Shown here in pieces: positions 30,701 through 41,523 of a stretch of DNA of 64,000 nt (position 1 is the first letter of the stretch; each line of letters opens with the position of its first letter). The DNA comes from Antrihabitans stalagmiti. Its GTDB lineage: Bacteria; Actinomycetota; Actinomycetes; Mycobacteriales; Mycobacteriaceae. The DNA lies in NCBI RefSeq assembly GCF_016482825.1, contig NZ_JAEMNV010000001.1:496001-560000 (forward strand), written 5' to 3'. The notes under the pieces were generated by a model, which was given only the letters and a program-made list of their open reading frames with translations, did no database searches and had not been told where the DNA came from. Both the position numbers and the translations under genes were made by a program.

Positions 30701-33700
30701 CAGATCAGCTTCAACTACCTTGGCCAGGTTGGCATCGGTGACGCCCAGACCACGTCCGACGTCCTCGACTGGACGCCCGCCGACGGGTTGGGTGAGCTGA
30801 CTGCCCGTGGCGACGCGGACATGCCTGCGAACAAGATCATCGATATCAACGCGATCGTCACCGGATCTGCCGACGGCACAACCGGTCCGAGCCTCGGTGC
30901 GTCGTTCGCGTACGCCTCGGACGCGATCGCCGAGTCGGACGTTGCCGACCTCGCGAACCTCTGGGTAGCTGCGTTGACAGCACTCGCGACACAGGTCCAG
31001 TCGCCGACAGCGGGTGGACTGACCCCCTCCGACCTGACGCTCGTGTCGCTGCGCCAGCACGAAATCGAACGGTTCGAGGCGGACTACCCAGCGGTGACTG
31101 ACATTTGGCCGCTGGCACCGCTGCAGTCCGGGCTGTTGTTCCACGCCCTGCTTGCCGAGACGTCGCTCGATGCGTATTCGGTTCAGGTTGTCCTGACGCT
31201 GTCCGGCACCGTCGATGCCGTTCGATTACAGGCCGCCGCACAGGGATTGCTCGACCGACATGCCAATCTACGAACAGCCTTCGTCGGCGCCGACGACGGT
31301 ACATCGGTACAGGTCGTCGTCGACCAGGTGGACGTCCCATGGCGCACAGTCGATCTGAGCGCGGTAGAAGGAGATGGGCAGCGATCGGCCCTGGCGGAGG
31401 TGCTGTCCGCGGACCGCGCGACCCACTTCGACGTCACCCGACCGCCGTTGCTGCGATTCGCTCTCGTCACCCTCGGCCCCGACGAATCGGTCCTCGTGGT
31501 CACCAACCACCACATCCTGCTCGACGGCTGGTCGATGCCGTTGTTGTTGAAAGATCTGCTGTCGCTGTACGCAACTTACGGCGACACCCGAATGCTGCCC
31601 CGGGTCCGGCCGTATCGCTCCTACCTCGCCTGGTTGGCCGAACAGGACCGGCACACCGCGGAGGAGGCGTGGGCTCGAGCATTGGCCGGCGCGAGTGCGA
31701 CGCTGATCGCACCGGGCGACCACAATCGTGAACTCGGTTCCTTTGCAGAGGATCTCACCGTCGATCTGGCGGAGGATGTCACAGCCGAGCTGACCACCCT
31801 GGCGGGTGAGTGGGGGGTCACGCTCAACACGATCGTGCAGAGCGCATGGGGAATTCTGTTGAGCCGCCTGCTCGGTCGTGACGACGTCGTGTTCGGCGCG
31901 ACGGTATCCGGTCGTCCTGCAGGTCTGCCCGGCGTCGAGTCGATGGTCGGTCTGTTCATCAACACACTGCCAGTTCGCATCCAGGTCGACCCGGCGGAGA
32001 CGATCGAGGCGTTGCTGCACCGCGTCCAGGGTGAGCAGGCGGCGTTGCTCGATCACCACTATCTGGCATTGCCCGACATCGTTGCTGCCGCGTCGTCCGA
32101 GATCGTGTTCGACACGTTGACGGTCTTCGAGTCGTACCCGATCGATCACAAGGGCCTCGCTGCCCAAGCCAGCGCGATCGACGGTATGGCACTCACCGGC
32201 GTGCGAATGTCGGACGCGACCCACTACCCGTTGACGCTCATCACGACCGTCGATACCCGGGTCCACCTCGAATTGCGCTATCAGAGTGCGCTGTTCGACG
32301 AATCGACGATCGCGACGTTCGGTCGGCGGTTACTCGCGATCCTGCAAGCAGTCGTCGCCGATCCCACTCTGCGCGTCGGCGACATCACGCTGACGACCGC
32401 GGCCGAACGTGCAGTTCTCGAGAACGTTCGAGGCCCGGCCGGGGTACCTGTCGCGACGCTTCCGCAGCTGCTCGACGCGGCCGTCTCGGCGAACGCCGAC
32501 GGATCTGCCGTTCGGTTCGACGGCAACGACATCACCTACCGCGAACTCGATCGGCGGTCGAATCGAATTGCCCGCGAACTGATCTCGCTCGCTGTCGGAC
32601 CGGAGTCCTACATCGCGGTCGGGATCGAGCGATCGATCGAGTCCGTCGTAGCGGTGTGGGCGATCGCCAAGACCGGTGCCGCATTCCTCCCCGTCGACCC
32701 GGCGTATCCGACGGATCGAGTTGCACGCATGCTCCACGATTCGCAGTGCGCAGCCGGACTCACCGTATCCACGCACCGCGATGCGCTGCCTGCCGCAACC
32801 CGCTGGTTCTCCCTCGATGATCCCGAATTCGTTGCGCGCGTTGCCGAACACTCGGCAGATCCGATCACCGACGACGACCGCACGGCCGCTGTGCACGACA
32901 CACACGCCGCGTACGTCATCTACACATCGGGCTCCACCGGTGTGCCGAAGGGCGTCGTCGTCACCCATGCCGGTCTCGCCAACTTCGCCGCCGAGCAGCG
33001 AGCCCGATACAAGGTCGTTCCAGCATCGCGGACACTGCATTTCGCGTCGCCGAGCTTCGACGCCGCCGTGCTCGAGCTTTTGCTTGCCGTACCTACCGGA
33101 GCAACGATGGTCGTTGCGCCGCAACAGCTCTACGGCGGTGACGAGGTCGAAACGCTGCTCGCCGACGAGCGTGTCACCCACGCCTTCTTCACACCCGCAG
33201 CGTTGGCGACCATCGATCGCACACGGTTGACCGCGCTCGAGGTCGTCGTCGCGGGCGGTGAAGCCTGCACACCCGAACTGGTTCGGCAGTGGGCAGCGGC
33301 GGACCCGAACGCCACACCGCGGCTGTACAACGGCTACGGACCCACCGAGACCTCCATGATGACGAACATCAGCGACCCGCTGGTGCCGGGACGCGACATC
33401 ACCATCGGCGGGCCGATCCGGGGGGTCCGCGCGCTCGTACTCGACTCGCGCCTACAGCCGGTTCCGATCGGAGTGGTCGGCGAATTGTATTCGGGCGGTC
33501 CACAATTGGCGCGCGGCTACCTGAGCCGCCCAGCGTTGACAGCGCAACGCTTCGTCCCCGACCCCTACGGCACCGACGGTGCCCGGCTCTACCGCACAGG
33601 CGACCTCGTCCGCTGGACGGCCGACTGGTCCCTCGAGTACCTGGGACGCGCGGACTCCCAGGTGAAGGTTCGTGGCTACCGCATCGAACTCGGTGAGATC

Positions 33701-36700
33701 GAATCTGCGCTGGCTGCGTACGACGGTGTGCGCCAGGCGGTTTCCGTCGTCCACAACGACTCAATGACCGGGGACCGGTTGGTCGGCTATGTCGTACCGA
33801 CAGCCGATGCGACCATCGATCCCGATCGAGTGCGCAGCAACGCGGCCGAATTGCTGCCCGCGTACATGGTGCCGGACGTCGTCCTCGTCCTGGACTCGAT
33901 ACCGTTGACGCCGAACGGCAAGCTCGACCGAAAAGCGCTGCCCGCACCGGTATTCGGCAGCACAGCCGAGTTCCGGGCAGCCGAGACCTACCTCGAATCG
34001 GTGATCGCCGAAGTTTTCGCCGAGGTTCTCGGTGTTCAACGAGTCGGGCTCGACGATTCGTTCTTCGCATTGGGCGGCGACAGCATCGTCTCCATACAGT
34101 TCGTCTCCCGCGCCAAGGCTCTCGGTGTCGTACTCACGCCGCGACAGGTGTTCGAACACAAGACGGTTGCACGACTCGCGGAGGTCGCACAGCTTGCCGA
34201 CGAGTCGGCAACCGTTGTCCTGCAGGAGCTTCCCGGTGCAGGTGTGGGCTGGATGCCGCTGCTGCCGGTAGCGCACGCACTCGTCGAAGGAACCGGTGGG
34301 TTCGCCCGCAGCAACCAATCGATGATCGTCGACCTACCGGTCGGGATCGATCGAGCTGGTTTGCTAACGACTATCGGGGCGGTAGTCGAGCAGCACGACA
34401 TGCTGCGGTCGCGGCTCGTCCACGACAACCACCGGGGCTGGGGCCTGCAGACCGTTCCATCAGCTGGTTTCGACGTTAGTCAGCTGCTGACCCGCGTCGG
34501 AGTCGATCCAGGACTCGATGGTGCTGCCAAGACCGAAATAGCCTCCGCCGCACTCGATGCCGCACTCGGTCGCTTCGATCCGGGCGCAGGACGGATGCTG
34601 CAATTCGTGTGGTTCGACAGCGGCACCGACATTGCCGGTCAACTACTCGTCGCCGCCCACCACCTGGTGATCGACGGTGTTTCGTGGCGAATCCTGCTGC
34701 CCGACTTGGCATCCGCATGGGCGCAGGTGGCAGCCGGTCACACCCCGACGCTCGCTCCGGTGGGAACGTCGATCCGCCGGTGGTCGCACGCGTTGCACGA
34801 GATCGCATTGGATTCGATTCGCGTTGCCGAGTTGGCGTGGTGGCGCTCGACCCTTGCAGGACCCGATCCGATGCTCGGTTCGCGTGAATTCGACCCGCTC
34901 GTCGATGTGGTGTCCACCGTCGCTCGGTTCGATCTCCATGTTCCTGCCGACGTGACGGCCGCATTGCTCAAGACGATTCCCGGCCTGTTCAGGGGGAGCG
35001 TCAACGACGGACTGCTGGCCGCACTGGCTTTGGCCGCCACGAAGTGGCGAGCCGAACGCGGCATCGAGGTGACGTCGACATTGATCCAATTGGAAGGGCA
35101 CGGTAGGGAGGCCCACGTTGTCGCCGGTGCCGATCTGTCGCGCACTGTCGGTTGGTTCACCAGCGTGTTCCCGGTGCGACTCGATGTGTCCGGCATCGAC
35201 ATCGACGACGCGATCGCAGGTGGAACGGCGGCGGGTGCAGCGATCAAATTGGTGAAGGAAACGCTGCTCGCTATACCCGACAAGGGTCTCGGCTACGGGT
35301 TGCTGCGGTACTCCAATGCATCGACCGCGGTCGAATCGGCGGATCTCCCGGACGGCCAGATCAGTTTCAACTACCTCGGTCAGGTGCTGCTCGGTTCGGG
35401 CGACAGGGAGGCCGGGGCCGTTGCTTGGGCTCCAAGTGGCGCATTCGGCGATGTCACGGCCGCCGCAGACGCGGACATGCCCGCCAACAAGGCCGTCGAC
35501 ATCAACGCCATCGTCACCGAGGGTTCGGCTGGCCCGGCGCTGCGCGCCTCTTTCGCGTATGCATCGAAGCTGCTGTCGGAGAACGAGGTTCGAGACCTGT
35601 CCGAGCTGTGGCTGGACGCCTTGACTGGGTTGGCACAACACGCGAGCTCAGGCACCGCAGGTGGATTGACCCCGTCGGATGTGCCGTTGGTTGCACTCGA
35701 TCAGAGCGAGTTGGATCGTTTCGAGAAGCGGTACCCGACCGCGGTCGATGTATGGCCGCTGGCGCCGCTGCAGGCGGGCTTGCTGTTTCACGCTCTGCTC
35801 GCGGAATCGTCGGTCGACGCCTACTCGGTGCAGGTCGTCCTCGATCTGGAGGGAGCCGTCGACGCCGCACGGTTGCGCGCCGCCGCGCAGGGACTGCTGG
35901 ATCGGCACGCGAATCTGCGTACCGCGTTCGTCAGCGATCGGCACGGAACCGCAGTGCAGGTGGTGCTCGAGTCGGTGACCATGCCGTGGCGCGATGTCGA
36001 TCTCCGCGGTCTGCAACCTGGCGACCGCAACGACGCTCTGGCCACCTTCATCGCCCAGGACCGCGTCGCGCATTTCGACGTAAGACAGCCACCGCTGATC
36101 AGGTTCGCGCTGCTCGAGCTGGAGGACGGCGTCTACAAGCTGGTCGTGACGAACCATCACATTCTGCTCGACGGCTGGTCGATGCCGTTGCTGCTCGCCG
36201 ACTTGCTGACCCTCTACGCGACCGGCGGTGACGGGTCGTCGCTGCCGCGGGTTCGGCCGTACCGGTCCTACTTGGAATGGGTGTCCGAACAAGACCACAA
36301 GGCGTCCGAACAGGTCTGGCGGCGCGCGCTAGCCGGGGTCGAGCCGACCCTCGTCGCACCGATCGACCCGGGTCGTGAGCTGAGCTCGCTATCGGAGCAG
36401 GTCAGCGTCGAGATCGATCACGAGTTGACCGCGGCCCTGACGGCGGTCGCCGCCGAGCACGGCGTCACCCTCAACACCGTCGTGCAGGCGTCGTGGGGAA
36501 TTCTGCTGAGCCGCTTGGGTAGTCGGGACGACGTCGTCTTCGGCGCAACGGTATCCGGCCGACCAGCAGGCTTGGCAGGAGTCGAGTCGATGGTCGGTCT
36601 GTTCATCAACACCTTGCCCGTACGGATTCGCGTTGCTGCGGACGAGACGTTCGCGACGCTGTTGCGGCGGGTGCAGAGCGAGCAGACGGAACTGCTCGAC

Positions 36701-39634
36701 CATCATTACCTCGGCATCACCGACATCCAAGCCGCCGGCAACGGCGGGGCGGTGTTCGACACACTGACGGTGTTCGAGTCGTATCCGATCGATGCAAAAG
36801 GGCTGACCGAACAGGCAGGCGCTGTCGACGGCATGACGCTCGCCGGGGTTTCCCTGCGCGACGCGACGCACTATCCGCTGACTCTGGTCACTACCGTCGA
36901 CGACGGCATGCATCTGCAATTGCGCTACCTCAGTGCGCTTTTCGACCGACACGAGGTCAGCGCGATCGGAGGGCGCCTTCGCCGTATCCTTGCCGCCGCC
37001 GCACACGAAGCCGACAGACCGGTCGGCGCGATCGACCTCCTCGGCCCGGACGAGCGGCGCGAGCTGCTGGTCACACGAAATGCCACCGCACACAGTGTGT
37101 CCGAGCAGGATCTGCTCGCAGGATTCGATCAGCAGGTACAGCTGACGCCCGCGGCACCGGCGTTGATCTTCGGTGACGTGACGCTCGGTTTCGCCGAGGT
37201 CGACGACCGGATCAACCGGCTGGCGCGGCACCTGGTCACTTTGGGTGTCGGCCCGGAAAAGACTGTCGCACTTGCCATGCGACGCTCGATAGACCTCGTC
37301 GTCGGTATGTACGCGGTCGTGCGTGCCGGTGGTGCGTTCGTCCCGGTCGACCCGGATCACCCTGCAGCCCGCAACGCCTACATCTTGGACACGTCCGCAC
37401 CCGTGTGTGTGTTGACTCAGGGCGACAGTGACCCCGTCGTGCCCGAAGGCTTGGCCGTCGTGCGGATCGACCGCCTCGATCTTTCCGAATACTCCGGCGC
37501 AGCAGGTGGATTCGTGATCCCCGCGCAGGCGAGTCCGGCATACGTCATCTTCACCTCGGGATCGACCGGGCGACCCAAGGGTGTTTCGGTATCCCGCGGT
37601 GCCTTCGTCAATCAGCTCGAGTGGATGCGAGCCACCTACCCGATGTCCAGCGCCGACGCCTATCTCCAGAAGACGGCCACCACGTTCGACGTGTCGATGT
37701 GGGGATACTTCGTTCCGTGGCGCTCGGGTGCGCGACTCGTGCTCGCAACTCCCGACGGGCACCGCGATGTCGCATACCTCTCCGACCTCATTGCACGACA
37801 GCAAATTACGGTCACCGACTTCGTGCCGTCGATGCTCGCGGTGTTCGCGAGCGACGCCGATTCGGCTGCGTTGTCGAGCGTGAGATGTGTATTCGTGATC
37901 GGCGAGGCACTCCCGCCCGCAACGGTCGCGGCGCTGCGTCGAATCAGTACCGCGGCGCTGCACAACCTGTACGGACCGACAGAGGCTGCCGTTTCGGTGA
38001 CGGCCGAGCAGGCCTTGGCGAACGGCGCGCCGGTCCCGATCGGAGGGCCGATCTGGAACACGAGGACCTACGTCCTCGATGCGCGGCTCGTGCCGGTCCC
38101 CGTCGGTGTGACCGGCGAACTGTATTTGGCGGGAGCGCAACTCGCCCGCGGTTACGTCACGCGACCGGACCTCACCGCAGACAGATTCGTTGCCGACCCG
38201 TTCGGTAGCAACGGTTCCCGGATGTATCGAACTGGCGATCTGGTGTCGTGGAATGCGAGCGGCGGGCTGAACTATGTCGGCCGTACCGACTTCCAGGTGA
38301 AGCTACGCGGTCAACGCATCGAACTCGGCGAGGTGGAAGCAGCACTCACGGCATCGGACGACGTGTCGCAGGCCGCCGCAGAAGTTGTCGGCACCGCGGT
38401 GGGGGAGCAGTTGGTCGGCTACGTGGTCGGCAATCCGGGCGCTGCACCTGCGCCTGACCGCCTGTTGACTGCGATGCGTGATCGGCTGCCCGGCTACATG
38501 GTGCCCGACACGATCGTGGTGTTGGCTGCATTCCCGTTGAACGCCAGCGGAAAGCTGGATCGCGCGGCGTTGCCGAAGCCGACGCGCGCGAACGACCTCG
38601 AGTTCGAAGAGCCGACAACGCCGGTCGAGCACGCGATCGCCGACGTGTTTGCCGAATTGCTCGCCGTCGACCGGGTCGGTCGGAACGACGATTTCTTCGC
38701 TCTCGGCGGCAACTCGCTGATCGGCGCGCAGGCGATCACGAAGGTCAAGGAAGCCACCGGGCTCGATGTTGCGTTGCGGTGGTTGTTCACTCATCGCACT
38801 GTCGCAGAGTTGGCAGCGCGAGTGGAACGTCCCGCCGCGTCGGCCGACGACACCGGCGGTCTCGACATTTTGCTGCCGATCCGAGAATCCGTCGACGGGT
38901 CGCCACTGTTCTGCGTGCATCCTGTCGGCGGCCTGGCGTGGCAATACTTGGCTCTGACACGGCATCTCGATCCGCGTACGGGTATCTACGGCGTGCAGTC
39001 GCCGAACATCGTGCGCGATGAACCGAGTCCGTCGTCGATCGAGGAGATGGCAGCGCGCTACGTCGAGGAGATTCGCCGCGTTCAGCCCGACGGACCGTAC
39101 CGGCTCTTCGGCTGGTCGCTCGGCGGCGTCGTCGCGCATGCGATGGCCGTGCAGTTGCAGGCTGTCGGCGCCGACGTGTCCGTCCTTGCTCTGGCGGACA
39201 GCCACCTCGCGATGGACAGCACCGCATTCAGGAAGGCGCTTCGCGCGTTCTTCAGGTCTGTGGGCATCGCAATTCGCGACGATATGGATCTGGCGGAACT
39301 GTCCACCGAGCAATCCGCGCAGTTCATCGCGGCGACCCGTGCCGACATCGCCGATTTCACGGTCGATCGAATTCAACGGATTTTCGGTGATGCGGCCAAC
39401 GCGCCGACACTCGTCAACGAGTACCGGCCAGGGGTCTTCGACGGCGACCTGCTGTTCTTCACAGCTGCGCTGGAGGGTCCGACGAGTGCGGCGGACGCGA
39501 CCAAGTGGCAACCGTTCGTGCGAGGCCGTGTCGAGAATCAGTCGATCACCGCGCTGCACGCCGACATGATGACGGAGAACTCACTCGTCCAGATCGGTCC
39601 ATTGCTCGACGAATGGATGGCGAAGCGGGAGTAG
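18422..39634 (+). CDS. Five-module non-ribosomal peptide synthetase (A-T-E / C-A-T-E x3 / C-A-T-TE), 7,070 aa
   Basis: A single uninterrupted 21.2-kb frame. Adenylation domains: TSGSTG/TSGTTG cores near residues 186, 1730, 3270, 4835 and 6379. Carriers: LGGDSI near 571, 2110, 3653 and 5218, the form typical of carriers before epimerization domains, and LGGNSL near 6762. Epimerization domains follow carriers 1-4; condensation domains have NHH(I/V)LLDG near 1257, 2799, 4361 and 5911. A type I thioesterase ends the protein (GWSLGG near 6897, later HADM with the likely catalytic His). There is no starter condensation domain, so the first residue is loaded directly. Eye-aligned A-domain codes are DVLLVVGILK, DALFVAGIMK, DVLLVAGIIK, DALFVAGMMK and DVWDFILVSK; I do not assign substrates. 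Expected product: a pentapeptide or cyclic derivative rich in D residues. No MbtH-like gene is visible in the window. Confidence 0.96.
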   Translation: MSNGDSRRAQRPPKGARDRVRSRTGRGVKTLPQLLTTAVESSHGNIAVVFDGRIFTYGDIDDRSSRLARVLIEHGVGPGDLVAVGLTRSVEYVVAVWAIAKSGAAFVPVDPHAPQSRVQFLLQDSSIELGITVAAHRNYLPGAAVWITLDDESDAARIAAAPGHPVSNRERLRPARVDDPAYVIFTSGSTGRPKGVVVTHTGLAGLVSAELAHYGVTSASRVLHVCAPTFDVSVLELLLAFTSGAALVIAPSTAFGGDELAELLATEAVTHLLITPGALATVSPDGLDDLMAVVAVGDTFGPDLVARWAPGRSFFNGYGPTEATILAVRSAPIAVGAPITIGMPIPGVVGLVLDRRLRPVPAGVVGELYLGGPQLARGYQGRPALTSERFVANPFATAGEDLATAGSRLYRTGDLVRQNSDGNLEYLGRSDFQVKIRGQRIELGEIERTLLADESIAQAVVVAHSDSGGRQSLVAYAVAAADSVLDQDSVLSAAATFLPAYMVPDIVVPLATLPLTANGKVDRKALPAPVFASEVEYRAAESDVEQLLAEVFADVLGVDKVGLDDSFFALGGDSIVSIQLVSRAKARGLHFTPKDVFEHKTVAGLIEVATRPESSDVLVLEELSGGGIGWLPLPPSAAALVAGDDLSPYSQSVVVELPLGITSADLTTILAAVVDRHDMFRSVLVRDDARGWGLQTAAPGTIAVAGLVTRVQATQAVSTEVASAEIRAAADRLDPTSGPMVQFVWFDGGTDRSGQLAIVAHDLIIDGVSWRIVLPDLAVAAEHVAARRRPTLEPVPTSMRRWAHALADDALTPARVAESAWWRSALAVPDPLLGPRSFDQSIDVAAAVARLEVAAPADITDAVLKVAPTIFGGGVNDGLLAALAIALAAWRAERGVHERSALIQLEGHGREEQVVPGADLARTVGPCTTAFPVAFDLSTVDVDDALRGGLAVGRAIKVVKETLLAVPDKGLGYGLLRYCNTDTATELAQLPDGQVSFNFLPHVSQTKSTDSTAAPWTPTDVLGAAEAHGDSDMPAGKTIDIDASVSDSPSGTVLSATFTYASKLLSHNDVERLAELWIEALRGVAHHCRTPGAGGLTPSDVPLVAVDQADLERFEARYEGVVDVWPLAPLQSGLLFHAMLAATSVDAYSIQAALQLSGTVDAPRLRSAAQGVLDRYPTLRTAFVTTDSGTPVQLVLDPVAVPWREADLSDLDPAQRDDALATLSTQERTTRFDVATPPLIRFVLVRLTTTESVLVVTNHHILLDGWSMPLLLADLLTLYATNGDTAVLPRVRPYRSYLAWLAGQDAATSIRSWTDALRGAEPTVLAPVDPRRELSDLGDSVTIDVADSLTETLNARAAQWGLTLNTVVQSAWGILLGRQLGRDDVVFGATVSGRPPALAGVESMVGLFINTLPVRIRFDANETIEVLLARVQREQAALLEHHYVALPDIVAATPGEVAFDTLTVFESYPVDTRGLAEHADAIAGLAITDVQTDGATHYPLTLITTVDNGVQLHLRYLTDIFDAETVETFGQRLVRILEAIAHNPSNAVGDIDVLDNAERGELTQVAGPPGTDPAPLPRLLEAAVAANPDGIAVRYQGRELTYRDLDRRSNQLARELMSRGAGPETYVAFALERSISSIVATWAIARTGAAFVPVDPSYPSDRIAHMLADSDAIVGLTVRAHLDGLPQTLPWLDLDSLELDELLSRHSPDAIADNGFATPLRSEHPAYMIYTSGTTGVPKGVVVTHDGLANFAAEQTARYGLTANAVTFAFASPSFDASVLELLLAVPAGATMVVAPQDMYGGEQVAQLLAAERVTHAFFTPAALATIDPSRLVDLRVVVAGGEACPPELVTQWSRPTFFNGYGPTETTIMTNISAPLLPGRPVTIGGPIRGTRSLVLDARLRPVPIGVVGELYLSGPQLARGYHSRPGLSATRFVADPFAGEASGPGNRLYRTGDLVRWTPDLALEYLGRSDSQVQLRGFRIELGEVESCLRLIDGVAQAVAVVRTDPQTGDKLVGYVVAEPGAQLEASGLKEHVAGFLTGYMVPDIVVVLDAMPLTPNGKLDRKALPAPTFAGEAKFRAAESDVQRVLAEVFAEVLGVARVGLDDSFFALGGDSIVSIQLVSRAKTRGVTITPRDVFEQKTVARLAVVATAVGAAEPTLLQELPGGGVGAMPLTPIVRSMVDAPGGFGRNCQTMVVDLPAGITRPVLVATIGAVVDHHDMLRSSLAPAEGALVTGAPGSVDVDNLLTRIDIAVDRDANSIGSAALDDAMGRLDPVTGVVVQFVWFDRGSDRAGQLLIVAHHLVVDGVSWRILLPDFAVAWAQVTAGRAPDLAPVATSMRRWAHALRELATSADRIAELSWWRSALAGPDPLFGARPFDPEIDVVATVERIQVAVPPDVTAALVKSIPGLFHGGVNDGLLAGLGIAIAQWRRERGVFESSALVQLEGHGREEGVVPGAELSRTVGWFTTVFPVRLDLGDIDLDDALAGGVAAGRAVKAVKESLLAIPDKGLGYGLLRHVNTDTAAELAALPDGQISFNYFGQVLLGDQEDASSVAWAPSSALGALTAPGDADAPANKIVDINAVVTDSGDGPALGATFAYVSTLLSRNEAERLAELWVQALAGLAAHVRTPDAGGRTPSDLSLVTIDQNELELLESRYPRLADVWPLTPLQSGLLFHAMLAETSVDMYSVQVVLTLSGVVDVERLRVAAQVLLDRYPNLRTGYLPNDRGEVRQVVVDDLEVPWHAIDLSAIEDDAERESALADVLATDQATNFDMAAPPLLRFTLVTVTSDTYRLVMSNHHVLLDGWSMPLLLKDLLVLYATRGDTTYLERVRPYRSYLNWLAEQNPAASLQVWAETLDGVEPTHVAQANADTAVTTRTERVELSLEPEPTARLTALVGQLGVTLNTATQAAWGVLLGRTTGRDDVVFGTTVSGRPPQLPGVETMVGLFINTLPVRVRLDPDETVESLLVRLQHEQAALLDHQYVGLADIQREIGVGGLFDTLTVFESYPVDTAGLAETAGAIDGMSIDGVDSNDAPHYPMSILISGGPQLQISLEYLQSMFDATGVAAVAERFLRILSSFADDASVLLGDIDIASPQEHAELLAASGREVAPLVEPESLGALFDAAVRYSPDSAAVVFDGTSLTYADLAARSNRLARHLMSVGVGPEDIVAVALPRSIDLVVAMVAITKAGGAYLPVDPSAPRDRLEFMLADAAPVCVIAYAGGSTRDSAGTVVTIDVLDLSDYSSAPVTDADRTRPVRVDDAAYVIYTSGSTGRPKGVVVTHAGIAGLVAAERSHFDVTATSRVLQVCAPSFDVSMLEMTLALTSGAALVVAPADVFGGDDLAELLAAQRVSHMLITPAALATVPAANLPDLSTVVVAGDSFGPDLLERWATGRRFVNGYGPTEATIIATSSAVLQPDSQIVIGAPVPGVAALVLDARLRQVPPGVVGELYLGGPQLARGYHARPGLTSERFVANPFHAFGVATSSYGTRLYRTGDLVRRSATGELEYVGRSDFQVKLRGFRIELGEIEAQLGRIDGVAQAVALVRTDTSAPDRLVAYLVPVAGVTLEPAAATRFVAEFLPTHMVPDAVVVLDALPLTANGKVDRRALPAPVIDGPETFRAAETYVELVIAEVFAEVLGVAQVGLDDSFFALGGDSIVSIQLVSRVKVRGVVITPREVFEHKTVAALAEIARLVDESAATLLQELPGGGIGWMPLTPIARAMVDGPGGFARNSQTMQLVLPSGIDRAALVQTITAVVDGHDVLRSRLVHDDDRGWGLETGVRGSVDVDAAVTRIELATTGSATTGTESIGSVAGEALDVALGRLDPLAGVMTQFVWFDRGPAQSGYLLVVAHHLVIDGVSWRIIVPDLMSAWGQLTFGHDPAVAPVGTSMRRWAHALVDEAHSEARVAELGMWRSILSGSDPILGRRAFDRSLDVVETVRRLDVVVPEDVTAALTTTIPRLFRGGVNDPLLAGLALALVTWRADRGVIEPTALVQLEGHGREEDAFRAGSAPALSADLSRTVGWFTTAFPVRLDLSGIDVDDAFRGGAAASDAIKAVKEQLLAIPDKGLGFGLLRRLNSDTASELAQFESGQISFNYLGQVGIGDAQTTSDVLDWTPADGLGELTARGDADMPANKIIDINAIVTGSADGTTGPSLGASFAYASDAIAESDVADLANLWVAALTALATQVQSPTAGGLTPSDLTLVSLRQHEIERFEADYPAVTDIWPLAPLQSGLLFHALLAETSLDAYSVQVVLTLSGTVDAVRLQAAAQGLLDRHANLRTAFVGADDGTSVQVVVDQVDVPWRTVDLSAVEGDGQRSALAEVLSADRATHFDVTRPPLLRFALVTLGPDESVLVVTNHHILLDGWSMPLLLKDLLSLYATYGDTRMLPRVRPYRSYLAWLAEQDRHTAEEAWARALAGASATLIAPGDHNRELGSFAEDLTVDLAEDVTAELTTLAGEWGVTLNTIVQSAWGILLSRLLGRDDVVFGATVSGRPAGLPGVESMVGLFINTLPVRIQVDPAETIEALLHRVQGEQAALLDHHYLALPDIVAAASSEIVFDTLTVFESYPIDHKGLAAQASAIDGMALTGVRMSDATHYPLTLITTVDTRVHLELRYQSALFDESTIATFGRRLLAILQAVVADPTLRVGDITLTTAAERAVLENVRGPAGVPVATLPQLLDAAVSANADGSAVRFDGNDITYRELDRRSNRIARELISLAVGPESYIAVGIERSIESVVAVWAIAKTGAAFLPVDPAYPTDRVARMLHDSQCAAGLTVSTHRDALPAATRWFSLDDPEFVARVAEHSADPITDDDRTAAVHDTHAAYVIYTSGSTGVPKGVVVTHAGLANFAAEQRARYKVVPASRTLHFASPSFDAAVLELLLAVPTGATMVVAPQQLYGGDEVETLLADERVTHAFFTPAALATIDRTRLTALEVVVAGGEACTPELVRQWAAADPNATPRLYNGYGPTETSMMTNISDPLVPGRDITIGGPIRGVRALVLDSRLQPVPIGVVGELYSGGPQLARGYLSRPALTAQRFVPDPYGTDGARLYRTGDLVRWTADWSLEYLGRADSQVKVRGYRIELGEIESALAAYDGVRQAVSVVHNDSMTGDRLVGYVVPTADATIDPDRVRSNAAELLPAYMVPDVVLVLDSIPLTPNGKLDRKALPAPVFGSTAEFRAAETYLESVIAEVFAEVLGVQRVGLDDSFFALGGDSIVSIQFVSRAKALGVVLTPRQVFEHKTVARLAEVAQLADESATVVLQELPGAGVGWMPLLPVAHALVEGTGGFARSNQSMIVDLPVGIDRAGLLTTIGAVVEQHDMLRSRLVHDNHRGWGLQTVPSAGFDVSQLLTRVGVDPGLDGAAKTEIASAALDAALGRFDPGAGRMLQFVWFDSGTDIAGQLLVAAHHLVIDGVSWRILLPDLASAWAQVAAGHTPTLAPVGTSIRRWSHALHEIALDSIRVAELAWWRSTLAGPDPMLGSREFDPLVDVVSTVARFDLHVPADVTAALLKTIPGLFRGSVNDGLLAALALAATKWRAERGIEVTSTLIQLEGHGREAHVVAGADLSRTVGWFTSVFPVRLDVSGIDIDDAIAGGTAAGAAIKLVKETLLAIPDKGLGYGLLRYSNASTAVESADLPDGQISFNYLGQVLLGSGDREAGAVAWAPSGAFGDVTAAADADMPANKAVDINAIVTEGSAGPALRASFAYASKLLSENEVRDLSELWLDALTGLAQHASSGTAGGLTPSDVPLVALDQSELDRFEKRYPTAVDVWPLAPLQAGLLFHALLAESSVDAYSVQVVLDLEGAVDAARLRAAAQGLLDRHANLRTAFVSDRHGTAVQVVLESVTMPWRDVDLRGLQPGDRNDALATFIAQDRVAHFDVRQPPLIRFALLELEDGVYKLVVTNHHILLDGWSMPLLLADLLTLYATGGDGSSLPRVRPYRSYLEWVSEQDHKASEQVWRRALAGVEPTLVAPIDPGRELSSLSEQVSVEIDHELTAALTAVAAEHGVTLNTVVQASWGILLSRLGSRDDVVFGATVSGRPAGLAGVESMVGLFINTLPVRIRVAADETFATLLRRVQSEQTELLDHHYLGITDIQAAGNGGAVFDTLTVFESYPIDAKGLTEQAGAVDGMTLAGVSLRDATHYPLTLVTTVDDGMHLQLRYLSALFDRHEVSAIGGRLRRILAAAAHEADRPVGAIDLLGPDERRELLVTRNATAHSVSEQDLLAGFDQQVQLTPAAPALIFGDVTLGFAEVDDRINRLARHLVTLGVGPEKTVALAMRRSIDLVVGMYAVVRAGGAFVPVDPDHPAARNAYILDTSAPVCVLTQGDSDPVVPEGLAVVRIDRLDLSEYSGAAGGFVIPAQASPAYVIFTSGSTGRPKGVSVSRGAFVNQLEWMRATYPMSSADAYLQKTATTFDVSMWGYFVPWRSGARLVLATPDGHRDVAYLSDLIARQQITVTDFVPSMLAVFASDADSAALSSVRCVFVIGEALPPATVAALRRISTAALHNLYGPTEAAVSVTAEQALANGAPVPIGGPIWNTRTYVLDARLVPVPVGVTGELYLAGAQLARGYVTRPDLTADRFVADPFGSNGSRMYRTGDLVSWNASGGLNYVGRTDFQVKLRGQRIELGEVEAALTASDDVSQAAAEVVGTAVGEQLVGYVVGNPGAAPAPDRLLTAMRDRLPGYMVPDTIVVLAAFPLNASGKLDRAALPKPTRANDLEFEEPTTPVEHAIADVFAELLAVDRVGRNDDFFALGGNSLIGAQAITKVKEATGLDVALRWLFTHRTVAELAARVERPAASADDTGGLDILLPIRESVDGSPLFCVHPVGGLAWQYLALTRHLDPRTGIYGVQSPNIVRDEPSPSSIEEMAARYVEEIRRVQPDGPYRLFGWSLGGVVAHAMAVQLQAVGADVSVLALADSHLAMDSTAFRKALRAFFRSVGIAIRDDMDLAELSTEQSAQFIAATRADIADFTVDRIQRIFGDAANAPTLVNEYRPGVFDGDLLFFTAALEGPTSAADATKWQPFVRGRVENQSITALHADMMTENSLVQIGPLLDEWMAKRE
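21772..26390 (+). other. NRPS module 2: C - A - T - E
   Basis: Condensation domain with intact NHHILLDG and PDIVAA segment; adenylation code by eye D-A-L-F-V-A-G-I-M-K; carrier LGGDSI; epimerization domain with intact HHLVVDG, RTVGWFT and FNYFG. Closest internal relative by motifs is module 4. Confidence 0.8.
26391..31083 (+). other. NRPS module 3: C - A - T - E
   Basis: Condensation domain NHHVLLDG with the ADIQ variant; adenylation code D-V-L-L-V-A-G-I-I-K, nearly that of module 1; carrier LGGDSI; epimerization domain with HHLVIDG, RTVGWFT and FNYLG all intact. Confidence 0.8.
31084..35730 (+). other. NRPS module 4: C - A - T - E
   Basis: Condensation domain NHHILLDG with PDIVAA like module 2; adenylation code D-A-L-F-V-A-G-M-M-K, nearly that of module 2; carrier LGGDSI; epimerization domain intact (HHLVIDG, RTVGWFT, FNYLG). 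Confidence 0.8.
35731..39634 (+). other. NRPS module 5: C - A - T - TE (termination)
   Basis: Condensation domain NHHILLDG with the TDIQ variant like module 3. The adenylation domain is of a different subtype from the other four ([28 protein letters not shown]). Its code reads D-V-W-D-F-I-L-V-S-K; the acidic residue at position 278, where Ser-type domains have His, hints at a polar or basic substrate. Carrier LGGNSL, then thioesterase with GWSLGG. Confidence 0.8.
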
Positions 39635-39656
39635 CTCGCTCGTCCTAGGAGCGCCG

Positions 39657-39671
39657 CGACAAGGCTGTTAT
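39657..39671 (+). repeat. Left inverted repeat flanking the endonuclease gene
   Basis: CGACAAGGCTGTTAT is the exact reverse complement of 40715-40729. The next 19 bases inward also match imperfectly (about 11 of 19), giving an extended arm of roughly 34 bp. It lies between the NRPS stop and the end of the convergent endonuclease gene. Confidence 0.75.
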
Positions 39672-39717
39672 TGCGAAGTCTTATCGCACGTTGTTCCGCT
39701 AAGTGCCTGCTCGGTGG

Positions 39718-40584
39718 TCACAGCGGGGCGCCGGCGGCGCGCAACTTGGCGCTGATGCGGCGAATCAATTCCTCCCGCCTGCTCAGCAGAGCCGACCCGA
39801 CGCGAACGATTCGCCAGCCCAGTTCTTCCAGTCGCGGGTAGCGCTCGAGGTCGCGCTGCTTCTGCCGAGGATCGGACCAGTGTCCGTCGCCCTCGTATTC
39901 GACGAGCACCTTCCACCGCCGCCAGCCGAGGTCGGCACGAGCAACGAAGAACCCCGCGTCGTCGGTGATGACGAGCTGCGTTTCCGGGCGTGGCAGACCC
40001 GCGTCGACGATCGCGAGTCGCGTCCGGGTTTCGGGCGGTGATTCGGCGCCGCCGTCGACGAGGCCGAGGATCGAGCGCACGCCGACGATGCCGCGAGCGC
40101 CGGGGTGGCGTTCGGCCAACCCGGCGACCTCGTGCGGTTGCAATTGCGTTGCATTGCATAGGGCGTCGACGATCTCGATCGCTCTCGGCGCTTGCAACGT
40201 CCGCCCGAGGTCGAACGCCGTACGTGCTGGTGTCGTCACACGTCTGCCGTGGATTGTCACGATTTCGTCGGGATGGATGGAGTACTGCCGCACGATCAAA
40301 CCCTTGGGAGCGTGAAAGTTGTCGTGACGGATCACTTCTGCGGGTTCGTTGGCGTCGATCCACTTCGTCCCGTGCAGCGCTGCGGCCGAACGGCCCGCGA
40401 GGATCGAGTTCTCGCCCGAATACACAGCGGCCGCATGTGCTCGCATGTGGGCGGTGAGTTCGATGCGCTTTCGAACGTAGACATCTCGGTACACGCGGAC
40501 GAAATCGCAACGAAGTTGATGAGCGGTCAACTCACCGAGGGCAAGCGCCAGCGAGCCCCGAAACGGTCGGTCGTATGTCCCCAC
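39718..40584 (-). CDS. Vsr/DUF559-like endonuclease-domain protein with AbiEi-like N-terminal region
   Basis: 288 residues. The N-terminal half (LTAHQLRCDFVRVYRDVYVRKR, ILAGRSAAALHGTKW) resembles the winged-helix region of AbiEi-type antitoxin-like proteins. The C-terminal half (VEYEGDGHWSDPRQKQRD and LEELGWRIVRVGS) matches the DUF559/Vsr-like PD-(D/E)XK fold, with candidate catalytic E and D in VEYEGDGH. Such proteins are common and multicopy in Rhodococcus; their function is not established. Start is GTG at 40584. It stands alone on the minus strand, between inverted repeats, after a convergent NRPS gene and divergent from a GtrA gene. Confidence 0.75.
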   Translation of the reverse strand: MGTYDRPFRGSLALALGELTAHQLRCDFVRVYRDVYVRKRIELTAHMRAHAAAVYSGENSILAGRSAAALHGTKWIDANEPAEVIRHDNFHAPKGLIVRQYSIHPDEIVTIHGRRVTTPARTAFDLGRTLQAPRAIEIVDALCNATQLQPHEVAGLAERHPGARGIVGVRSILGLVDGGAESPPETRTRLAIVDAGLPRPETQLVITDDAGFFVARADLGWRRWKVLVEYEGDGHWSDPRQKQRDLERYPRLEELGWRIVRVGSALLSRREELIRRISAKLRAAGAPL

Positions 40585-40634
40585 CGATCGAGCCTTGCAA
40601 AATTCACGGCGACGCTCGCAAGAAAATCCCGCGC

Positions 40635-40662
40635 CTGTGGATAGTCGCCTTGCTATCCACAG
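40635..40662. promoter_or_regulatory. Hairpin of two opposed DnaA-box-like sequences upstream of the endonuclease gene
   Basis: CTGTGGATAG and CTATCCACAG form perfect 10-bp arms with an 8-nt loop. Each arm contains CTATCCACA, one mismatch from the TTATCCACA DnaA box. The site is 50 nt upstream of the endonuclease start and about 200 nt upstream of the divergent GtrA gene, so an operator or cruciform is equally likely. Confidence 0.5.
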
Positions 40663-40714
40663 CTGTGCCGCGCGAGCAGGCTGTTACGTAAACATCGCGC
40701 GAGTGGACGTCTTG

Positions 40715-40729
40715 ATAACAGCCTTGTCG
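40715..40729 (-). repeat. Right inverted repeat flanking the endonuclease gene
   Basis: ATAACAGCCTTGTCG pairs perfectly with 39657-39671 across about 1.07 kb containing the single endonuclease gene. A third partial copy, AGGCTGTTA, lies at 40678-40686, and CTTGTCG here also pairs locally with CGACAAG at 40741-40747. No target-site duplication is evident, but CCGCGACAAG occurs as a direct repeat at 39654-39663 and 40738-40747. Confidence 0.75.
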
Positions 40730-40862
40730 ACAGCATTCCGCGACAAGCCATCGTCCGCCGAGCTGCGGGTTTAAGCCAGCTGTAAGTGAGCGGCAAGCAC
40801 TGTCTGTGAATCTGACAATGCGTCGAACGCCGCCGCATACGTCGAGGAAGGGTGGTTCGAAG

Positions 40863-41303
40863 ATGTTGGTCGCCGAACCTGCCCTGCGGCAATTGCGAGC
40901 GTTCGACCTTCGTGGCAACCACGCGTTCGCGCAGCTCGTTCGATTCGCCACGGTCGGAGTCGTCAGCAACATCGTGTACTTCGCACTCTTCGTCGCACTC
41001 CGCCCCGAGGGCGCGATGACTGCCAACCTCGTCGGCGCCGCCGTCAGCACCGCGCTGGCCAACGAGCTCCATCGGCGCGTGACCTTCGGAGCCGCACATC
41101 GAGTCGGCTGGCTCGCCGCACAGTGGGAGAGCGGTGGCCTCGCGATCGCGGGTTTGCTCACCAGCTCCGTCGCGTTGGGCGCGCTCGAGATCGGCTTTCC
41201 GAACGCGTCCGCGACGACGGCAGGCGCCTTTGTCATTGCTGTCGGTGCGGCGGTCGGCGGAGTGCGTTTCTTGCTGCTCCGGGGCTGGGTTTTCGCCGCG
41301 TAG
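40863..41303 (+). CDS. GtrA family membrane protein
   Basis: 146 residues with four hydrophobic segments. The family opening QLVRFATVGVVSNIVYFALF and the following loop ALANELHRRVTFG are the GtrA signature (usually FxxVGxxxTxxxxxxF, then N...RxFTF). GtrA-like proteins are thought to help flip or transfer undecaprenyl- or decaprenyl-linked sugars for cell-envelope polysaccharides. I chose ATG 40863, preceded by GGAAGG, because it gives normal length; upstream starts at 40806 and 40818 are possible. No glycosyltransferase partner lies beside it. Confidence 0.8.
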   Translation: MLVAEPALRQLRAFDLRGNHAFAQLVRFATVGVVSNIVYFALFVALRPEGAMTANLVGAAVSTALANELHRRVTFGAAHRVGWLAAQWESGGLAIAGLLTSSVALGALEIGFPNASATTAGAFVIAVGAAVGGVRFLLLRGWVFAA

Positions 41304-41523
41304 TTCCCGTCGCGGACCGTTCGGGCGTGTCGTCGGCGCGGCGTCGATCACCGCGGCGTGTCAGCGTTCGCAGCGGCCGTCGAGCGAGAACGATTGGTGC
41401 AGTCGGCCATTGCAACGTCGCTTCGAGCCGGTGACCCAGCACCGCGCAAACGCACTTCTGCGTGCCCCGGTGCCTTACACCCGCACCCAACGTTGGCAAC
41501 ACGCCATTCGGGAGGACAGACCC

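Noticed and set aside
18422-39634. Assembly collapse or false joining of NRPS repeats
   Set aside because: The modules are similar in motifs but differ throughout in sequence, and the frame is unbroken for 21 kb; long-read support would settle it.
39634-39717. TCCTAGGA palindrome after the NRPS stop as a terminator
   Set aside because: The stem is too short and no U-run follows.
41134-41523. N-terminal extension of the DUF2637 gene
   Set aside because: Arg/Ser-rich shadow of the GtrA gene; GTG 41524 has a good ribosome-binding site and gives normal family length.
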